Assembly: GCA_021234155.1 (NCBI GenBank) | Contig: JAJEKV010000036.1 | Location: 11,111,426 to 11,175,425, forward strand | Direction of reading: 5' to 3' | From: Isoetes taiwanensis | Taxonomy: Eukaryota; Streptophyta; Lycopodiopsida; Isoetales; Isoetaceae | Length of the DNA stretch: 64,000 bases | Notes under the pieces: model-generated | Told to the model about the DNA's origin: nothing | The model's database searches: none | Seen by the model: only the letters and a program-made list of their open reading frames with translations | Shown here: positions 11,042-23,340 of the stretch, piece by piece | Layout of the letters: every line of letters starts with the position of its first letter | How positions within the stretch are numbered: the stretch's first letter is position 1 | Position numbers and translations under genes: made by a program

Positions 11042-12339
11042 CTTTCACATCCGAAGATATTGAATATCAGTTACAAATAAATGGACACCAAAATAATCTC
11101 AAGAAATTTACGTGTAGGGAAACTTGTGGAAAACTACATGTATAACTAAGTATATTGAAATAAAATTGAAAATCAGTAAATTGGATCTGTAAGCACATAA
11201 GTTTTCATTTGATCCGTTTAGTTTTCAGATGTTTACTACAATCTACCTATTACAGAGGCAGATGCGAAAGAAAGCTAAGAGATCGATCCGAGTTATAGAA
11301 ACATCCAAATTCATAAATCTGGCAATGTAGTAGTGAGGCATTGAAATGCATTTCATTCGTCAACAAACTATGTTACCAAGCCTACATGCTCTGCATTCTT
11401 TAAATATATCAAGCTTATCTGGCTTGCATTTTCAGATTTCTTATACTCATCAAGAATTAGCAAATCTTGGTCGGAACAAGAGCAAACTGATATGTGAATC
11501 ACATAAGGCGACAAAATTTCGTATAAACACACTAACCAGCTGAATCTACACAGAGCGTGGATAATGCGGCACGGATCTCGAAACTGATAGCTAGAATTGC
11601 AGCTTCTGCAAAGATTTCGGTACAAAATGCTGCATCCCGAAGCAAGAAATGAATTCCAACAAAGATCTTTCAATCCCTAAGGACACGCCTTCCGGCAACA
11701 GATCCACATTGATCAGCTTCCCGACCTTTGGACAGAGGGAAAAAATTTATAAAGGCTGCAACTTGCACGGGCGATGGACGGCCAGCCCATGTTCCCGATC
11801 TGAAATGGAGTTTATGACCGTGTGAGGCGCGTGCGGATGAAACGCGTGGGAAGCATCCTGGCCGTCTATTCCTGGCCGTAGAGTGTGGCCCAGATTCTTA
11901 TTTTCGGGCCCAATCGTGCGACAAAATGGAGACAATATATGTTTTAAATTCTTCTTTACAGCCCCACTTAAATGGACAGCACAACCATTGTCATTTAGTG
12001 TTAGGTCAAATTATCTAGATCTAAGGCTCCAAACATTTCTATGTGCCTAGCCGACATTAGTCCCATGTACATATCTTTGCTCCCTATACCCTTGTATAGG
12101 GGAGTGGCCAGTGGAGGGCTCTTGACCGGGCCAAACAATGGCCCAGAGGGTCATTTGGCCAACATAAAAATTGGGCACGCTCAGCCCTCGATCCTTGCCA
12201 ATTCGATGGTTCTAATCACGTCTTCAGAATAAAAGACTAAATGCATAGCAGAAAGTGGAGCAACAATCCCAGCGGCAGATTCGCTAAAAGAGAAATTGCC
12301 ATGTGCTCGATTTTATCGACTCAAATGGCCAAATATCCT
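11042..12339. other. PMT upstream region; no gene seen
   Basis: It should hold the PMT promoter and 5' UTR, possibly with a 5' UTR intron, because a TTTATAAA-type motif on the minus strand lies near 11745. Short ORFs here lack family signatures. The sequence from about 11750 to 12340 shows nothing I can name. Confidence 0.4.
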
Positions 12340-12342
12340 GGC

Positions 12343-12377
12343 ATGCGCGTGCATGCATGCACGCACGCACGCACGCA
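12343..12377. repeat. GCAC/GCAT microsatellite
   Basis: Alternating purine-pyrimidine run of GCATGC and GCAC units ending in (GCAC)n. No gene lies between it and 12939. Confidence 0.85.
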
Positions 12378-12939
12378 ACCATCACTTTACAATGTTAGTC
12401 AATTAGAATTGGCCTCATGGAATTAATATTTCATATACCATACTTGTCGGTGGATTCCCATTGCTACGCATAGCATGGAGATCCCCAAAGTGCAGAGAAA
12501 AATGCCATTCACCTGAACGTGATGACCTATCGAAATGTAGAATTGACTGCAATGTGAGATCATTTTTTGTTGATGAAAATATAGGTAAATGCGCAAGTAA
12601 AATGTGATGCAATCAAGAATGTTGTTATAGTAAGCATTCATGGAAAGCATGGGTAGAAAAATGTCCCGACCTATATTTACATAGTTGGATGGCATGTGTC
12701 TACTCTTCAATAAATTGGAGCAATAATGTCACATGTCCTCCACCGAATTTTAGTCCCATTCCTAAAGTCCATCATTCTTTCTAAGCAGTTGAAAGTTCTA
12801 ACTTGAAACAAAAGAGAACACACATGTCAAAAAGGCAATAGGACAAGCATAAATAAGAGTGATTTTAATAGACTTGAAGTCTTGCAAAATTGACAAGATA
12901 TAATTAAACGAAAAAAGACACATCGTCTACTTCCAAAAG

Positions 12940-13560
12940 GTGGCCAGCATGGACGAGACTCATCTCCCTAACCTCGCTTACACTGTGGCAATGGGGCCTC
13001 AACGCCTAAAAGCCTGTTGGCAGGAAAAGAGAGCTCAGTGGCTAGCCAGATGCAATGTGCAGGAGCACAGATGCATCCGAGTGCAAACGGAGGCAGATCG
13101 CCACACTCTCAGACAATACTTGGACGCATGCTTCCTCAGCAAGCTATGGGATGCCAACACCCTTGAATAGGTCAAGACGGCATATTATCAATGCCACATA
13201 AATCCCATATTGGAGCGGGGTCCGCAGTGCTACCTACGCGCTCATCTACACGTAAAAAAGCGCAGATCCATTGCCTCTATTTGCACAGGCGCACACCATC
13301 TCTGGATTGAGACAGAGAGATGGATTGGGGAGCCGCATCAGGAGAGGATTTTCCAACGCTGCCAGGCTGGAGCTGTGGAAGATGAATGCCACACCCTTCA
13401 GAGTTTCCCGGCATATGATGACATTCGGATATGTTATGCTGAGCTAGTCCGCCCTGGCTAGCCCCTGCATGAGATGTTGAGCACGAGCTCGGTCCAAAGG
13501 ATAGGATCATACCTTCAAGAGATCATGGATCGTCGAGATCAGCTCGGTCCTCAGGCACTT
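12940..13560 (+). pseudogene. LINE ORF2 C-terminal remnant
   Basis: Two frame pieces (12940-13170 and about 13200-13461). The second reads YLRAHLHVKKRRSIASICTG, HHLWIETERW, and ends with CQAGAVEDECHTLQSFPAY, the C-terminal cysteine/histidine motif after the RT of plant LINEs. It aligns with the same region at 27495-27760. A stop at 13168 and indels make it nonfunctional. The usual GTGGACG 3' tail is not seen after it; (TA)n follows. Confidence 0.75.
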
Positions 13561-13592
13561 ACCTGATACGTGTACATATATATCTCCCCCAT

Positions 13593-13618
13593 TATATATA
13601 TATATATATATATATATA
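13593..13618. repeat. (TA)n microsatellite
   Basis: Thirteen TA units. The sequence after it (TACAAGTGGTTGTATTATGAGG) recurs after another TA-rich run at 21419-21440, so both sites belong to one repeat family. Confidence 0.9.
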
Positions 13619-15099
13619 CAAGTGGTTGTATTATGAGGAGTGTACAAAGTCGACTTGTAGCTTGTGAACAATATTTTTGTATGAAGGTTTTAGCTAAAAT
13701 ATTTTTTAAGTCCAAGTCAACGTAGTGGGCAAGGTCAAATTGAAAAGTCAAATTAAATTTTGAATTGAAGTAAAGGAGTCGAGCTAAAGCCGAAAAACTC
13801 AAATTTAAAATCGTAGTCAAAGTTTAATTCTAACTATCTCGAAACTCTGTCAAGGTTCCTGCCGATTCTCGATATTCCATCAAGAATGCGCTAGATTCTC
13901 CAACATTTCCCTAGATTTTCTGATTCCACACGAAGATTCTACAATATTCTATAGATTTTCCCGCGTTTCCTAGACTCTTATTCTTAAGATTGTATAAGTA
14001 TTCTCCTTATGCCACTCCCAAAAGTAACTCAATTTGCACTATGGCGATTATGTTTAGTGGGACAACGTTTTAGTATTTTAAGAGTTGCCCATTGAATTTG
14101 GAGATTGTAAGCAGTAAATTGGTAGTGCAAAAACTAGTAAGTAGAATCAAGCATTTAGGTAGGAAGAGAGGGCTCCTATTATCTCATAATTAGTCTTCAA
14201 TACATCCATATTTTCTATGCTATTCAAATACGGTAGAAAGTAACAAGTAGCAGCTAAAAGTACAACAAGAAAGCTTCGTTTTTATGGACAACCCTTTCTA
14301 GACCTGCTTCAATCCATTTCACAGAAGACGACGACTCTAAATTTCCATAAAAAAACAGATTGTAAAAGCAAAATGCTGTCAACCTATGATTTTAAACAAC
14401 GAGGAAGATGGGTCGTCGGAATGAATCTGGTGCTGCCATGTTACAGTCCCCTAACTCCGGAATGGAAACAGGGGCTGTGATTTCACTTACTTGGTAAAAC
14501 CAAGAGCAATCGGTGAAGATCTGATGAAGATGAACGACAATCTTGAAGATCCGATGCAGATGTCTACAAACAATACGTTGAGAGTAGTTTATGCTTGGGT
14601 GGGGATGGAATATTGCGAGCATAAATTTGATGGGATCTTATCGGTTAGCCATGCACTGTTGTAATATTTGGACCAATTTGTGTCCTAGCGTTTGAATTGA
14701 TGAAATAGTGTGTATGTGTTTGGCGTTTGAATTGATGAAATTGTGGTCATCTATGCTTCAATTTTTTGTATGTGCTAGTCACTGCTCTAAAAGTTTTACA
14801 TCCTTCCAAGTACTAAATGCAATTTAAAGGCACTGCAAATCACACGAGGACTTGAAATTTGCAAAGTAAAGAAGACCTCGGATTAGAGTGAGCACCCTCT
14901 GCAAAATTCCACTCAATGCTTCTCTTCACATAGGCTGCATGAACTCGGGTGGATACAACTAGTTGGCATTAATGTCATGTGGTAAACAATGCATCTAAAG
15001 TCAAGGCCATTATTTTAATACCATATATCTACGTCAAATGTTTCCAAAGTCTTTGATTGACAAAGAAGGCTTGGGTTCACTTAGAAGAAAGAAGTCGTG
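13619..15099. other. AT-rich spacer; minisatellite fragment
   Basis: No gene seen. At about 13845-13980 there are decayed copies of the AGATTCTC / AGATTTTC units that make up the large array at 21480-22620. Short ORFs such as 14392-14622 (-) show no recognisable motif. Confidence 0.5.
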
Positions 15100-15469
15100 C
15101 ACATCACTACCATTAACATTAATTAAATCCCCCTTGAAACCCCCTTTGGTTTGGGTGCATATTCACACGGGGGGTGACTCCGGGCATCGAGAGCTGTTGG
15201 ATAGGCATATTCACCCTTTATTCCTTAATCTACACCGTACATAAAGTTCCTCGTTTGTGGGGTATGCATGTACAAAATTTGCTATACTGTATAATAAGAT
15301 TTTCAAAATACTATAAGATTTGAGGTAATATACTACATGGTGTTGATTTTGTACATGCAAAACAAAATTTTAGGGGCTCTCGCTGCCCTACGTCACCCCC
15401 GTGTGAATATGCACCCAAACCAAAGGGGGTTTCAAGGGGGATTTAATTAATGTTAATGGTAGTGATGTG
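15100..15469. repeat. Fold-back element with 78-bp near-perfect arms
   Basis: The left arm 15100-15178 (CACATCACTACCATTAACAT...) and right arm 15392-15469 are reverse complements, differing only in one G-run length. They enclose about 213 bp of AT-rich sequence. No ORF bridges the structure. It could be a fold-back MITE or a recent inverted duplication; transcripts would form a long dsRNA hairpin. Confidence 0.9.
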
Positions 15470-15721
15470 TTGGTTGGTATATTTAACTCAAAAAAATTTT
15501 GGCCCCTTCGGGGCCTTGGGGATGGTGTGATGGTGTGGGGGTTAATAAATATAGTCGAAAACATGTGTATGTATGACAAGTAAAAAATATAACATATATA
15601 GCTGAATATCTAATAGTTGAATATCACCATTTATGACAATATAGGCACTTCAAATTGCAGTACATAATAACTTTCAAAATGGTATTGCAAGCAAGATAGT
15701 GATTTTTCCATGACGATATGA

Positions 15722-15805
15722 CAATATGCTAACAAGTTCCATTGGCATTGTATAGCAAACGTGATAACATGCTAACAAGTTCCATTGGCATTGTATAGCA
15801 AACCC
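15722..15805. repeat. Short tandem duplication
   Basis: The unit ATGCTAACAAGTTCCATTGG...TATAGCAAAC occurs at about 15727 and again about 42 bp later, identical over 35 bases. Confidence 0.85.
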
Positions 15806-15927
15806 TTGAACGAGGAATGGACTAAGCATCATGAAGCACATCCTCAATACGTGATGATAATATGGTAAATGCTATCCTACATCCTGCATTTATGAATCTC
15901 CAATGAAGTCTGAGGCAACCCATCATT

Positions 15928-16385
15928 AACAACTGGTTGCCTAGCATGTTGCAACTAATTTTGCCAAATGTTGATGGCAACCTCAATGGAGTTTGTTGCA
16001 TTCAAAGCTTTATGCTCTGATGAGTCAAATATAGAGAGACACAATCAACATAAGATAGATAACAAAAAGGACACAATGAAATATTCAAACCATTATATGT
16101 GTTGCGATGGTGGAACCACCTTTACGATCCATTGATAAAGCTGTGGCAAAATTGCATTGCCAGATAAAAGAAAACCCTTCAACAGGACAAACCTGGTTCA
16201 ATGATGAACATGAGAAACCTTTCTTCCTGCTTGAACAAACCTGTTTTCCTGCTTGAATGGTCACATTAACAAATGGATGCCTAGCATGTTGCAGCTAATT
16301 TTGCCCGTGGATGGCAACCTCAATGGAGTTTGTTGCATTCAAATCTTTATGCTCTGATGATAAGTCAAATGTACAGAGAAGGATA
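15928..16385. repeat. Duplicated 110-bp segment
   Basis: GCCTAGCATGTTGCAACTAA...GAGTTTGTTGCATTCAAA...ATGCTCTGATGA at 15939-16040 recurs at 16271-16380 with small indels. Further small duplications follow at 16535-16600 (GCAAATCGTG units) and 16740-16880 (GACGAnnAGGAAATTAG units). No coding role seen. Confidence 0.8.
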
Positions 16386-18008
16386 CTTGAGGGAAAGGTT
16401 TTACATTCAAGGGCCCTGTATACTGTTTCTCCCAAATTAAATCTTGCGTTCTGTAAAGCAGGAAATGTAAATGGCCCAAACATTTGTCACAACTTTGCAA
16501 CACCATACCACTGTTCATCTTTATAACTATTGACAGGAGCAAATCGTGTTGAGAAGCTACCTGTATCAGAGGCAAATCGTGCTGAGAAGCTATCTGTATG
16601 TTGCTTTCTATTCTTAAGCTTTTGTCTATCTGAACCAAATATTAAGGAACAAGCATCTGAAACCCATTTTACAATAGGGTTTCTGCATCTTTCTTTAGCT
16701 CAGCCATGGACGTAGCTCCATCTGTTCATTTTCAAGATCTGAGTACTGTGGACGATGAGGAAATTAGGAAGAACTGTAAGAGTCTAAGATATTCTGGATT
16801 TACCTGGGTTTGAATGATGAATACGTCTGCTACTGGGGACGACAAGGAAATTAGCAAGAACTGTAAGAATCAACGAAATCCTGGACATTCCTGAAGGGCA
16901 AAATGGGCATTCCTTTTTCCATAAGCTTGTCCGAAACACACACAGTTTGCTAGATATTCTCTGTGCCAAAACCAGTTTCTCTACCAAGCAAGCTTGCAAA
17001 ACCAGTCAAGACCCATGCCCTACAGGCGACCTGAGGCCTGCCCTTTGCGGCTCCTGCCCTACCTCTAACGAAAATATAGAAGCAAAATCATGGACAATCG
17101 AAACCCTAAAATACCATGTTCGATGCTTGCATGATGCTTGCATGTTCAATTTAAGATAATTTGGGAAATTATAGAGGTGTAACCATTGAAAAAGGCCACT
17201 AAAACTATGCTGATAGTATGCGCACTCTAGATGTACCAATTAGTATGTCTCATGGAATACCATCATCAAATCATATAAAAACCTTAGGGAAACAAGTACA
17301 AAAATACAAAAAGAAACCCCCTGTTATAATGCTACATATTCATGAACATAGACCTCAATAAACAGTTCCAGAATCCAAAATATTTTTCAGTGATAATGGC
17401 AAGACCGAGAGTATTTATCTTGTCCAAGTGTATAAGACCTCGCCTGCCATGATCTACCTTGCTCTTGCCCATCTTGTTAAAGCAGCATATAGATCAATTT
17501 GTTTAAAATCAGATGGCTTCATTCCCGAGTTGGTATCCTCCCCGAGCTCATATCCTCTCCTCCAACTGTCAACACATTATAGAAATCTTTGAGTTCCAGC
17601 CTAACATAATGGGATGGTTCCTGTGTATCCCTCCATTGTGCCCTGGTACAATCCTCATAGTAAAAAAAGCTTGGTACGTCATTCATACAAAAACTTTTGA
17701 TGTCATGCAAACGAACATTACTACAACGTTTTAATCACTAAATTCATAATGATAGAGCTGGACTTTGAATACATCTACATAGAAACTCCACGGACAATAG
17801 AATCTTTGATATAAAAGATGCATGGAGAAGTAATATCTGCAGCCTATTATGAAACTAACTAGCAATACAAACCGCATATATAATGCATAATTTACAGGGA
17901 GACCACCAGTTTATCTTAAGAGCTCGATGTGCATCGTATTTAAGACCCTAACAGGAGGAAGTCATGTATGCCTTCAAAACAGTTGCATATGAAAGGATAA
18001 ACAACACC
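16386..18008. other. Spacer; no gene seen
   Basis: Only short ORFs without family motifs on either strand. AT-rich, with the small local duplications noted under the previous repeat. Confidence 0.4.
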
Positions 18009-18332
18009 ATGCCAAATACTAATGAAGATGCACAAGGAGGAAAAATTACAACAAATAATCAACAATCCCCATGAATTGGGTCTTTCTTTCGCCTGTGGAC
18101 CTTCAGATGGGATTATCTCTGTTTTGACAGAGATGTTCCACCATAATTCAAATGCGCTGACAGTTCCAAGATATGCCAAATACTAATAAAGATGCACAAG
18201 GAGGTTTACAACAAATAATCAACAGTCCCCATGAATTGGGTCTTTCTTTCGCCCGTGGACCTTCAGATGGGATTATCTCTGTTTTGACAGAGATGGTCCA
18301 CCATAATTCAAATGGTCTGACAGTTCCAAGAT
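18009..18332. repeat. Tandem duplication, unit about 161 bp
   Basis: ATGCCAAATACTAATGAAGA ... GACAGTTCCAAG at 18009-18170 is followed directly by a copy about 92% identical (18171-18332). On the minus strand both units are open (FELWW.ISVKTEIIPSEGP), but no homology is recognised and no splice-consistent link to the R3H exons upstream was found. Confidence 0.88.
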
Positions 18333-18964
18333 TTCTGTGGGAAATCAATCTCTTATATTTTCAGGTGAGCCTTTACCTAGGTAATAGCCCTTAATTGTGA
18401 TACTTAAAAAACAAGGCCTCTTTCAATAGAAAAACCTACAAAGTGATCCTATATATTATCGTTGTTGAGTTGTGGCAGCTTATATTTCCACTAGTATGAA
18501 AGGTTTCCTCAAAAGATAAGCAATATCTTTCCACCAATAGCTCCATCTGCTACCTAGTAGAATAGTACTGTATTAACCGCTGAAACCTTGAATTGCAAGA
18601 GACGTTCCATAGACCTTGAGAATAAAAATTGAATTGCGTAAGGCAATAAGCTTTTCTTCACAATATTGGGGACCTTTTTAAAAGTTTGCTCCAATGCAAA
18701 ACAGGGAGGAGCCTAAAGGGATTACAACTTCCTGGTGTGTCTTTTAGAAGGTAACTAGTGTTTGAACATCTCCTTGGTTCACTATACAGCAAAATTATAC
18801 TCTTTAACTAATGTTGTACATCACATATTTCTCTACAATAGGTGTAATCGTATTTTTTAAAAGCCGTTATTGGAAGCTTGGCTCAATCTTCAGAAATATG
18901 CATAAAATATCCTCAAATGTTAGCTTAGGAACTCTAAGGTGTCTCATAAAAATTGTTGCCTCAC

Positions 18965-19707
18965 CTTCCGAACAGCTGGCATCTTCTCTATGCGTGCAGA
19001 AAGTAGAGTAACTTGCTTGGATAATTATCATACCAGATTTATTAGCAATCCCCAAATCAGGTTTTCTCAAAATCTTTGCAGGAATGTTGAATGTACTATC
19101 CTCCTCATTCTCGACAGGAGGAAACTTCAAAAACAGTTCATGTATCTTTTGCTCACTACGAGACAAAAAAGAAAGGTCTGCAGCTTTGGATTGAGCTTTG
19201 GATTGGTTCAAACCTGACTTGTACACTGATAAACGTCTTTCATTCCCCTTACTGGCATAACGGAGCATGTTGCATACAATCAAAACACCAATCATGAGAA
19301 CAGCATCCACCAAATAAAGCTGGTTATAGTTCTATGACAACATACCCATGACTCTTTGATTTGAAGCCCATTTTCTTACAGAAATCATGAACTACTGCCC
19401 GGTCGTGATTGCCTAATCCGGCTTCAAATGTCATCTCTGCAAATGATCAATCGCTGTACATGTAAGAGTAATGCCAATTCCATATACAAATAGTAAACTG
19501 CTATTGCAATCAGAATCTAGTCTATGGTGTTGACAGAAATTTCATTGAAATAACCTGTTCAGTATTTTCTCTTCTCCATGTAAATGAAACAAATAAGATG
19601 CAAAAGGGTAATGTCGTTACGTTCTTCAGGACTATCACGGAATTTTTTAAGCCTGATCGGTCTCATAAAAGGGGCGCAAGCCTGGACCATTCCACCTCGG
19701 CCCCAAG
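18965..19707 (-). pseudogene. R3H-domain fragment of a DExH helicase-like gene
   Basis: Exons on the minus strand: 19707-19621 (ATG at 19690), 19436-19346, 19251-19034, 18987-18965, with GT-AG junctions and continuous phase, giving about 134 residues. The product reads IRLKKFRDSPEE, then an R3H core (GLGNHDRAVVHDFCKKMG, then KSKSHG across a junction), then GNERRLSVYKSG and a segment with LFLKFPP. This order matches the N-terminal part of plant DExH helicases with an R3H domain (NIH type), where R3H binds single-stranded nucleic acid. No Walker A or DExH box was found downstream to 17900, so it appears truncated. It may instead be a small R3H protein with further exons I could not see. Confidence 0.6.
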
Positions 19708-21395
19708 CTGTAAAAGGGATATGTACAGACCTATTGCATATGAAACAAATGAAAAGGGATTAAAAGGAAGATCAATTACAAAGCAAATGAAGAAAATGAA
19801 AAGGGAAGATCAAATATGAACTTACAAAGATGATCCAAGGGACAAGATGTTGCCATCTGTGTGCTGTAGATGAATGCTTAAGATGCCTAAAAAAGATGTT
19901 GCTTAAGATACTAGCCGATCAACGCATCTGCCTGCACCATGTGCTAAAAATCCGCTGCTTCCTGCATATTTTTTACAGCTCTAAGATGATCAGGAAGAGA
20001 TAAGATTTTTGAGAAATATATCGTGCAATGGTTGCAAAGCAGGGACGAAATCAAGAACAAAAAATGGCGAAATGCAGAAGCTCACCTTATAAGTAGCCGG
20101 AACTGGGCAACTCCCCTGCCTTCTTCTCCATGTTCTTCGTAGGATTAACCATAATTGCCTATTAAATAGCCTCAATTGCTATTAAAGGGGCTATTTAATT
20201 TGAACGACTTTGAAACGACGGCAGAGATCCTTCCCTTCGATGCAGATGCCTTCCTTATTAGCCTGGAAGGACTCTCTTGCTTAAGTAGATCAGCGGAAAG
20301 ACAACTCCAGAAATTTTATATGCAGTGGCATGCATATGTAGTTCGTTGAAACCTCAATCCACAACAAGGCCTTGGATATCTTGCAAATCCGGTCTGAGAT
20401 GCTGTTGTAGAGCAAATCCGGCATGAGACACTGTTACTTTGCTGTGAAGCCACGCTTTTCGGGCTAAGATTTGAGAGGCAATATCACATAAGAAAACACT
20501 GTTAAGCCGCCGATAAAAAACATGCCTTCTCTATGTTGCAGACAACATGAAATTATTTTGCCATTGATGGTGCAGATGACAGAACCCAAAAAGGCACGAA
20601 ACTAAAACATAAGGGCCCATGATGGTACCTCTTTACTCTGCAATATTATCTGCAAAAAGGGAAATGAAAGTGTTAGATTATGCAAACAATGCAAGGATCA
20701 AGAAATTTGGAAAAAGCCCCAAGCTTGGAGACCAGAGCAGCAAAACCCACCGATTTTCGGCAATGTAGTTAGAGCTGAGGCGATTAACCTTCGTCGTTTT
20801 AAATGAAGAAGGCTCAGCTCCGGCGTGAGAACAGAGGAAAGCAAATGCCGATAATGCACAGCCCATTCGTCCAAAATCGAAATCTAGAATTTTTGTAGGT
20901 GTCCACCTTTTATTTTTATATATTTTTAGCGCGCTCCTTGAAACGTTATTTTTTGCCTCTAGAATCTTCAAGTTACACTTCTATCACACTGCCACGTTTC
21001 ACAAGAAACTTAGGCCTATCCATATTAATTTGGGTAATAATTGACGTGCCACGTTTCTAAAGATGATCTTTAACACTTTCAAAAGTCTACATTTGTCAAC
21101 CACTTATTTATCGTGTTATTTTATAGGCATTCAATTACCTTGCCACCTCACAATATCAGCAATTAAATGTCATGCCACCTCACCATATAATTAATGAGCC
21201 CTTTTCCATCACATCACTTTTATATGGACGGTGGAGATTTTGCTTTTTTTTTTAATCTGACGGGTGAGATCAAAAGCCCCAAATAAGGGGTTGCTTGGGA
21301 TCATGAGGTGGCTTCATGTGGGCCGTTGGATTTCACAATTTGGACCGTCCAGAGGGCGACACCTCGGGTCGGAAACAAGGGGGCAGCTTATATAA
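19708..21395. other. Upstream of R3H gene; possible 5' exons
   Basis: A donor-like AAG|GTGAGC on the minus strand near 20090 follows ATGGAGAAGAAGGC... but that frame stops at once, so it could only be 5' UTR. An ORF at 20678-20971 (-) has no recognisable domain. 21000-21395 is AT-rich without a gene. Confidence 0.35.
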
Positions 21396-21479
21396 TTGTA
21401 TATATATAACAGATATATATACAAGTGGTTGTACTATGAGGGATTGTATAAATTCGACCAAAAGCCAAATGTAGAGCCA

Positions 21480-22620
21480 TCCAACGAAGATTCTATAAAG
21501 ACTCTCTTGAATTCTCTAAAGTAATGTAAAGATTCCCCTAGATTGTTTGAGATTCCATCAATTTTTCCTTATATTCCACAAGATCCCTTGATAATCCTCG
21601 AGATTCTATAAGATTCTACAGACATTTCTTTAGATTCTCCTAGATTTTCAAATATCCTTCTAAGATTCCCATAGGTTTTTTAAGATTCTCTTGAGATTCT
21701 TCTAGATTTCCAAAGAATATTCCAAGATTCCTCTAGGTTTGTCAAGGTTCTATCTAGGTTACCCCTAGATTCCCTTAGATTCTATAAAGATTACCCTAGA
21801 TTCTCCAAGATTCCATCAAGATTCCCCTAGAGTCTCAAAGATTTTATTAAGAACCACTTAGATTCTCAAGGATCTCCAAAGATTCTTTCAAGATTCCCAT
21901 AGATTTCATGTAGATTCCTCGAGATTCTCCAAGATTATATCAAGATCCCTTAAATTCTGAAAGATTTTATGGGGATTCCTTTAGATTGGCCTAGGTCCTC
22001 AAAGATTCTCTCAAGATTCCCTTAGATTCCTAAATATTCTATGTCAATTCTCTTAGATTATTTAAGATCCTATATAGATTCCTTTTAGATTCCATAAAGA
22101 TTCCCCTAAATTGTCAAAGATTTTATGAAGGTTCCCAGAGATTCTTCTGAGATTCCCATAGATTTCATTGGATTCTACAAAGATTCCCTTAGATTCTCCA
22201 AGATTCTATCAAGATTCCCTTAGATTCTCTAAGATTCCATCGAGATTCCCAAAAATTCTCCAAGATTCTATGAAAATGCCTCAGATTCCTACTTAGATTT
22301 CGAAGGTTATCTCAAGATTCCTATAGATTCCCCAAGATTCCCTAATATTCTATGTAGATTCTCCTAGATTCTCTAGTTCCTACGAAGATTCCCTAGATTC
22401 TCCAAGATTCCACCAACATTCCCCAAGATTCTAAAATATTTTATGAAGATTCCCTTGGATTCCTTAGATTCTCAAGGATTCTCTTGTGATTCCCATAGAT
22501 TTCCTAATATTCCAATGAGATTTCTCTAGATTTCTAAGATCCCATGAAGATTCTCGGAGATTCTCCTAAATTACGATAGATTCTGTAAGATTCTATGATT
22601 CCAAGAAGATTCTCAGTATT
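21480..22620. repeat. AGATTC minisatellite, about 1.1 kb
   Basis: Degenerate units of 10-14 bp, mainly AGATTCCCTT, AGATTCTCCA and AGATTCTATC, arranged in higher-order groups of about 35-50 bp (CCTTAGATTCTCCAAGATTC). It lies just after a TA-rich run and the TACAAGTGGTTGTACTATGAGG sequence shared with 13610. AGATTC every turn or so of helix may impose bending, but no function is shown. Confidence 0.9.
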
Positions 22621-23119
22621 CGATCACATTGACTCTTACTACGACGGAATGATGCCAAGGCACCACTCTTTACAAAGCTCTCGACGAGAGGAATTCCATG
22701 GCGTGGGCCCCACCTTCATCCGACCCTACGGGCCTTTGAAGATGATTATAAGAAGGAAGCTTCCTAGAAAGTCCATGCATAAATGTTGGTGTCACATCAC
22801 TACTTTTTTTTACTAAATAAGGGTGCCACCTCACCTCCTTTAACAAAAAATTGCAATTAAATAAAATACTTAATGGCTAAGATTTCACCTCCCCCTTTTG
22901 ATCCAATGGCTGAGATTGGCTGCACCAAAAAGCACTTTAAAGGGACCTTCTTTGCACCTTCCTTGCAAAAATCAAGGGCTAGGATTTATCCTTCCCTTTT
23001 GATCCAACGGTCAAGATATGTTGTGCATGCCACATCCAGATCATGACACACTGCCACCTTAAAAAATGGACGACTGAGATCAATATGGATATGTAACACC
23101 CCCCATGTAACCACCCCAA
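22621..23119. other. Spacer; no gene seen
   Basis: Contains short ORFs without homology and recurring TGCCACCTCACC-type and GATCCAACGG phrases that look like decayed TE sequence. Confidence 0.35.
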
Positions 23120-23340
23120 TATCTATATATATAATAGGATATGTATTTGTATTGTATTTGTACAGTTTGATAGCAAATCTATTTCTGTCATGGTTTCCCC
23201 CCCAAACAACCCTTCGGGGCGGGGGAGGGGTGTTTTTAACCCAGACAGTAATACGCTTGCTACGCCTCCTCCTTGGGTCCTATAGGACAATTGGTCTCCG
23301 TGGACGATAAAAACTTTATTCTATTCTATTCTATTCTATT
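23120..23340 (+). mobile_element. 5'-truncated LINE: 3' end with (TTCTA)n tail
   Basis: The end reads GGACAATTGGTCTCCGTGGACG then ATAAAAACTTTATTC and (TATTC)n to 23340. The GTGGACG(A/T)TAAAA core followed by a simple repeat is shared with 7350-7386 (-), 28030-28075 and 43240-43290, so it marks the 3' end of one LINE family. A stem (CCCTTCGGGGCGGGGGAGGGG) precedes it. The left limit is uncertain. Confidence 0.7.

Noticed and set aside
17940-18348. The 161-bp tandem repeat as duplicated coding exons
   Set aside because: Open on the minus strand but with no homology and no splice-compatible connection.
20678-20971. ORF on the minus strand as a gene
   Set aside because: No domain, no splice link to the R3H exons with an open frame.
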